NCBI RefSeq assembly: GCF_036884845.1
Contig: NZ_CP145732.1
Coordinates: 4,712,001 to 4,776,000 of the forward strand
Source of the DNA: Pseudomonas sp. MAG733B
GTDB taxonomy: Bacteria > Pseudomonadota > Gammaproteobacteria > Pseudomonadales > Pseudomonadaceae
Direction of reading: 5' to 3'
Length of the DNA stretch: 64,000 bases
The position numbers and the translations under genes were made by a program. Under the pieces are notes generated by a model. That model ran no database searches, was not told the origin of the DNA, and saw nothing but the letters and a program-made list of their open reading frames with translations. Below, one piece after another: positions 60,757-64,000 of the stretch. The number at the start of each line of letters is the position of its first letter. Within the stretch, counting starts at the first letter, position 1.

Positions 60757-61847
60757 ACGCGTCCCTGCACAGCAAGCCATCCCTGCCGATCATTCATTTG
60801 CTCAGCAGTGGTGGCTTCTATGGGGCCGAGCGCATGTTGCTCGACCACTGCCTGGCGACGCCGGGGCAACACCAGGTGCTGTTTCTCGATGCACCATACG
60901 AGTTGCTCGCGCGGTTTCGCGAGGCCGGGGTCGACTGTCGCGGTTGCACGGGGCTGGGGGCGTTGCTGGCGCATTTGCGTCAGCGGCGGGCCGAGCGGCC
61001 GCTGATCAATACGCACAATTTCAAGGGCCTGTTGTTCGGCTGGGTCGGCGCAACCTTGTTGCGCCTGCCGCTGGTAATCACGCAACACGGTTTCACGCCG
61101 CGCAGTCGCAAACAGAAGTTCTACACCTGGCTGAGCCTGCAACTGTGCCGCACCGCGTCGGTCAATCGCGTGGTCTGCGTCGCCGAAAGCATTGCCGTGC
61201 TGCACCGCCAGGCCAGTGTGCGAGCGGAGAAACTGCAAGTGATACCCAACGGCCTGCCGGCGACCCACGACCAGCAGCCACAGACCGCGCAACGTCAGCG
61301 CTGGCTGGCCGGATACGTCGGGCGCCTGAGCAGTGAAAAAGGCCCCGACCTGTTTCTCGATGCGCTGATTCCGCTGTGTCAGCAATACCCGCAACTGGAC
61401 GCCGTGATGCTCGGCGACGGCCCGGAACGGGACAGCCTGCTGACGCGCATCGTTGCAGCCGGTTTGCAGGAGCGCATCACCCTGCCCGGTTACCAGACCG
61501 ACATGCGCCTGTGGTGGCGGCAACTCGATGCGCTGGTGATCAGCTCGCGTACCGAAGGCACGCCGATGATTCTGCTCGAAGCCATGCAGTCCGGCGTGCC
61601 GGTGGTGGCGTTTGGTGTCGGCGGGATTCCCGATGTGCTGGAAGACCGGCACAACGGCCTGCTGGCGTCACCCGCCGACAGCGCCGCCCTCGCCCGGCAG
61701 ATCGGCACCCTGCTGCGTGATCCGACGCTGGCACAAGAGTTGAGCGACAACGCAAGACGTACGCAACTGGATCGCTACGACCTCAAGGCCCTGGCCGAAA
61801 GCTGGTCGCAGCTTTATATCCGTACCGCACGGGAGGCACGCGCGTGA
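60753..61847 (+). CDS. Glycosyltransferase family 4
   Basis: About 364 residues, GT-B fold. N-terminal IIHLLSSGGFYGAERMLLDH, then the C-terminal nucleotide-sugar site GYVGRLSSEKGPDLFLDAL, MLGDGPERDSL and the EX7E motif EGTPMILLEAM. No ATG exists near the N-terminus. The TTG at 60753 that overlaps the previous stop (TTGA) is preferred because every junction in this operon is an overlap, though a TTG at 60741 is possible. The stop overlaps the next GTG. Sugar specificity unknown. Confidence 0.9.
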   Translation: MNASLHSKPSLPIIHLLSSGGFYGAERMLLDHCLATPGQHQVLFLDAPYELLARFREAGVDCRGCTGLGALLAHLRQRRAERPLINTHNFKGLLFGWVGATLLRLPLVITQHGFTPRSRKQKFYTWLSLQLCRTASVNRVVCVAESIAVLHRQASVRAEKLQVIPNGLPATHDQQPQTAQRQRWLAGYVGRLSSEKGPDLFLDALIPLCQQYPQLDAVMLGDGPERDSLLTRIVAAGLQERITLPGYQTDMRLWWRQLDALVISSRTEGTPMILLEAMQSGVPVVAFGVGGIPDVLEDRHNGLLASPADSAALARQIGTLLRDPTLAQELSDNARRTQLDRYDLKALAESWSQLYIRTAREARA

Positions 61848-63211
61848 TTTTTCCGCTCTCGATCGTCAGTTTGTTTGGTTTGGTCTGCCTCGTGTTGCTG
61901 GCCAGCCCTTATCCGTTTCTGGCGCCGGGAGCGGTGCTGGGCCTGGTCGGTTTCGCCGTGCTGTATCGCAAACCGGCCTGGGGCCTGTTGGGTATTGCCG
62001 CGCTGATACCGCTGGAAGGTTTCTTCAAGGACAGCGCGTTGTCGGGCACCAAGCTGATCGGTGCCTCACTGGCGCTGATCCTGATGCTGCAACTGGCGAT
62101 GCACCAGATTCCGTCCGAACGCCTGCGCAGCAATATCTGGCGCTATCTGATCGGCTTCATGGCCCTTTACCTGCTGAGCCTGCTCAACACGGATGACATG
62201 GGCATGTCGCTGGGGCATCTGCGGGAACTGAGCGTCGGCCTGATCCTGTTCGTGATCACGCTGCTGATCGGCCGTGAAATGAACCTGGATCTGTTCGCCA
62301 AACTGGTCACCCTCAGCGTCACCCTGACCTGTGCGCTGGCGATGTTTTCCAGCAAGTATCAGGACCAGGGCCGCGCCGCCGGCCTGCTGGAAGACCCGAA
62401 CGCCTTTGCCATGCTGATCGCCTTCGCCGTGCCGCTGGCGTTGCTGCTGGTGATCCGCAGCCCGAACCTGCTGCATCGCCTGTTCTGGCTGGGTTGCTTC
62501 ATTTTGCTGCTGGGCGGCATGACCAAGACTGAATCGCGCTCGGGGCTGGTGGTGTTGTTCCTCAGCCTGATGATCGGTGCATGGCACTACCGCGCGCATT
62601 TGCCGCGCATTCGCCCGCGTCACCTGGGCTTTGCCATGCTCGGCTTCGCGATCATCGTGCCGCTGGCGATTTATGCGATGCCGCCCGGTTACGTCGCGCG
62701 CATCCAGTCCTTGAGCATTTTGAGTTCCGGTGCCAAGGCCCAGGACGAATCCCTCGGTCGCCGCGCCTCGTACATCGTGGTCGGCAGCCAGATGATCCAG
62801 CAGAACCCGCTGCTGGGCACCGGCCCCGGCACCTTCCCGCTGCACTACGCCACCACCGGTTACGCCAAGGCGTTTTCCGCCAACCGCAAAATCGGTGACC
62901 TGTATCGCCGCGCCCACAACACCTATCTGGAAATTTTCAGTGAACTGGGGATTCCCGCCGGGCTGTTGTTCGTCGGCATGCTTGGCCTGGGCTTGTACAA
63001 CCTGATTCGCGCCCGACGGGCCTGGATACAGCGCCGCAACTGGCAACAAGCCGACCTGTTAACGCACCTGGGCATGAGTTTCCTGTCGTTGACGCTGTTC
63101 CTGATGTTCCTCAGTGCACCGAATCAAAAGTACGTGTGGATCATGCTCGCCATGACCAGCGTGCTGCGTCTGAAAGCCGAAGAAAGTCCAATCCCGGAGG
63201 CCAAGGCATGA
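61844..63211 (+). CDS. O-antigen ligase/Wzy polymerase family membrane protein
   Basis: 455 residues with about eleven to twelve membrane helices. The family core is GRRASYIVVGSQMIQQNPLLGTGPGTFP followed by RRAHNTYLEIFSELGIPAGLLF, in a large periplasmic loop (about 300-365) that includes the conserved Arg and His. In this gene context it more likely polymerises the exopolysaccharide than ligates O-antigen. It starts with a GTG that overlaps the previous stop (GTGA), and its stop overlaps the next ATG. Confidence 0.9.
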   Translation: MIFPLSIVSLFGLVCLVLLASPYPFLAPGAVLGLVGFAVLYRKPAWGLLGIAALIPLEGFFKDSALSGTKLIGASLALILMLQLAMHQIPSERLRSNIWRYLIGFMALYLLSLLNTDDMGMSLGHLRELSVGLILFVITLLIGREMNLDLFAKLVTLSVTLTCALAMFSSKYQDQGRAAGLLEDPNAFAMLIAFAVPLALLLVIRSPNLLHRLFWLGCFILLLGGMTKTESRSGLVVLFLSLMIGAWHYRAHLPRIRPRHLGFAMLGFAIIVPLAIYAMPPGYVARIQSLSILSSGAKAQDESLGRRASYIVVGSQMIQQNPLLGTGPGTFPLHYATTGYAKAFSANRKIGDLYRRAHNTYLEIFSELGIPAGLLFVGMLGLGLYNLIRARRAWIQRRNWQQADLLTHLGMSFLSLTLFLMFLSAPNQKYVWIMLAMTSVLRLKAEESPIPEAKA

Positions 63212-64000
63212 GTCGCGTCAGTATCGTCATCCCGATGTACAACGAAGCCCGGCACATCGCCCGCACCCAGCTGGCTGCGCAACGGGCTGCCAATGTTGCC
63301 GGCCTGGAATGCGAGTTGATCGTGGTCGATAACGGCTCACAGGATCAGGGGCCGGAGATTGCCCGGCAATTCGGCGCACAGGTGCTGGTCATACCCGGCG
63401 TGCTGATCGGCGCCCTGCGCAACCGGGGCACCGAGGTCGCTACCGGTGAATGGCTGGCGTTCATCGACGCCGACATCGAAATGCCTGAAGACTGGCTCAC
63501 CCATCTGCTGAAGCTGGAGGATGCCGGCGTTGCCGACGTGTTTAGCCTGGACTTGCACACCCCGGCCCAAGCGCCGTGGTACGCCACGGCCTGGCAACGA
63601 CGGACCCTGCGCCCTTCCCGGCATACCGTGCAAATGGTCGATTGGCTGCCCAGCGCCAACCTGCTGATGCGCCGCGCATGGTTCGACAAAGTCGGTGGTT
63701 TCAACGAAACCCTGCGCACCGGTGAGGACAAGGATTTCACCCTGCGCCAGAGCGCCAGCGGTGCGCGGCTGATGTCGATCAACGAAAACATCGCCCTGCA
63801 CTGGGGCTACGAAATGAACTGGCGCGAGTGGATGGGCAAGGAAATGTGGCGCCAGGGCAGCCACCTGCAACTGTTGCGTACCCATGGCATGAGCCTGCGC
63901 CTGCTGCGCTTTCCCCTGTTGTCGCTGTGCGCCTGGCTGCTCGACTTGATGGCGATTTCTGCACTGTTCAACGGCTTTCCTCACCATGCGCTGCTCATGG
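63208..64000 (+). CDS. Glycosyltransferase family 2, 3' end outside window
   Basis: 264 residues visible, GT-A fold. N-terminal VSIVIPMYNEARHI, ELIVVDNGSQDQG, and the metal-binding D-x-D in WLAFIDADIEMPEDW. SANLLMRRAWFDKVGGFNE with RTGEDKDF supplies the acceptor-side aspartates. The visible end (LCAWLLDLMAISALFNG) is hydrophobic, so a C-terminal membrane segment is likely. The ATGA overlap with the polymerase gene places it in the same operon. The flippase and further transferases presumably follow to the right. Confidence 0.9.
   Translation, partial: MSRVSIVIPMYNEARHIARTQLAAQRAANVAGLECELIVVDNGSQDQGPEIARQFGAQVLVIPGVLIGALRNRGTEVATGEWLAFIDADIEMPEDWLTHLLKLEDAGVADVFSLDLHTPAQAPWYATAWQRRTLRPSRHTVQMVDWLPSANLLMRRAWFDKVGGFNETLRTGEDKDFTLRQSASGARLMSINENIALHWGYEMNWREWMGKEMWRQGSHLQLLRTHGMSLRLLRFPLLSLCAWLLDLMAISALFNGFPHHALLM

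Overview
The window looks like a chromosomal segment of a fluorescent Pseudomonas (P. fluorescens group). The basis is the GC-rich codon use, the gene content (dhcR-dhcAB-atoB, cobF, an aruFG pair, hglS, hcp, a DUF2790-type protein) and the many REP/REPIN palindromes of fluorescent-pseudomonad type between genes. I see no tRNA, rRNA, CRISPR array, prophage or insertion sequence.

Layout. 1-3.7 kb: the 5' part of a CcdA/DsbD-like membrane protein, two small secreted proteins, and a two-component system whose promoter carries inverted repeats. 3.8-6.0 kb: a translationally coupled phospholipid operon (CDP-alcohol phosphatidyltransferase, PlsC-like acyltransferase, CdsA-like cytidylyltransferase) resembling E. 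coli ynbAB. 6-11 kb: a chemoreceptor, a MNIO (DUF692) enzyme with its BufC/HvfC partner, and a formamidase. 11-17 kb: a methyltransferase, a sirtuin, and the LysR-controlled dehydrocarnitine CoA-transferase/thiolase operon. 17.5-28 kb: housekeeping and accessory genes (MntH, DMT exporter, GST, monooxygenase, esterase, a basic amino-acid binding protein with a desuccinylase-like enzyme, rhodanese plus FtrA-like regulator). 28-33 kb: cobF coupled to an odd histidine phosphatase, an isolated aruFG pair, and oxaloacetate decarboxylase. 33.5-40.3 kb: an AdrA-like diguanylate cyclase, a Baeyer-Villiger monooxygenase/esterase pair, HglS, a DJ-1-like protein, and an orphan Hcp with a sigma-54-like promoter. 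40.6-52 kb: small exported and hypothetical proteins, an AttE/F/H-like ABC export system, an SdsA1-type alkylsulfatase, several regulators and a decayed lysR. 52-64 kb: a sulfatase-fold membrane transferase, then a tightly coupled exopolysaccharide operon that runs off the right edge.

How the genes work together. The polysaccharide genes form a Wzx/Wzy-type pathway. Ugd and the epimerase would make UDP-GlcA and then UDP-GalA. The sugar transferase loads the lipid carrier, GT4 and GT2 enzymes extend it, a Wzy/ligase-like protein polymerises, and Wzz-like and OPX proteins control length and export. A BY-kinase-like ATPase lacking the P-loop lysine sits among them. No flippase is inside the window.

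The signals most worth following are: a 364-bp dispersed structured repeat in two copies, with conserved stems and changing loops; a shared GTATC-N13-GATAC operator upstream of the two-component system and of the formamidase; the MNIO/BufC pair with no classical precursor gene but a 35-residue, three-cysteine reading frame directly in front; and the degenerate ATPase in the polysaccharide operon.
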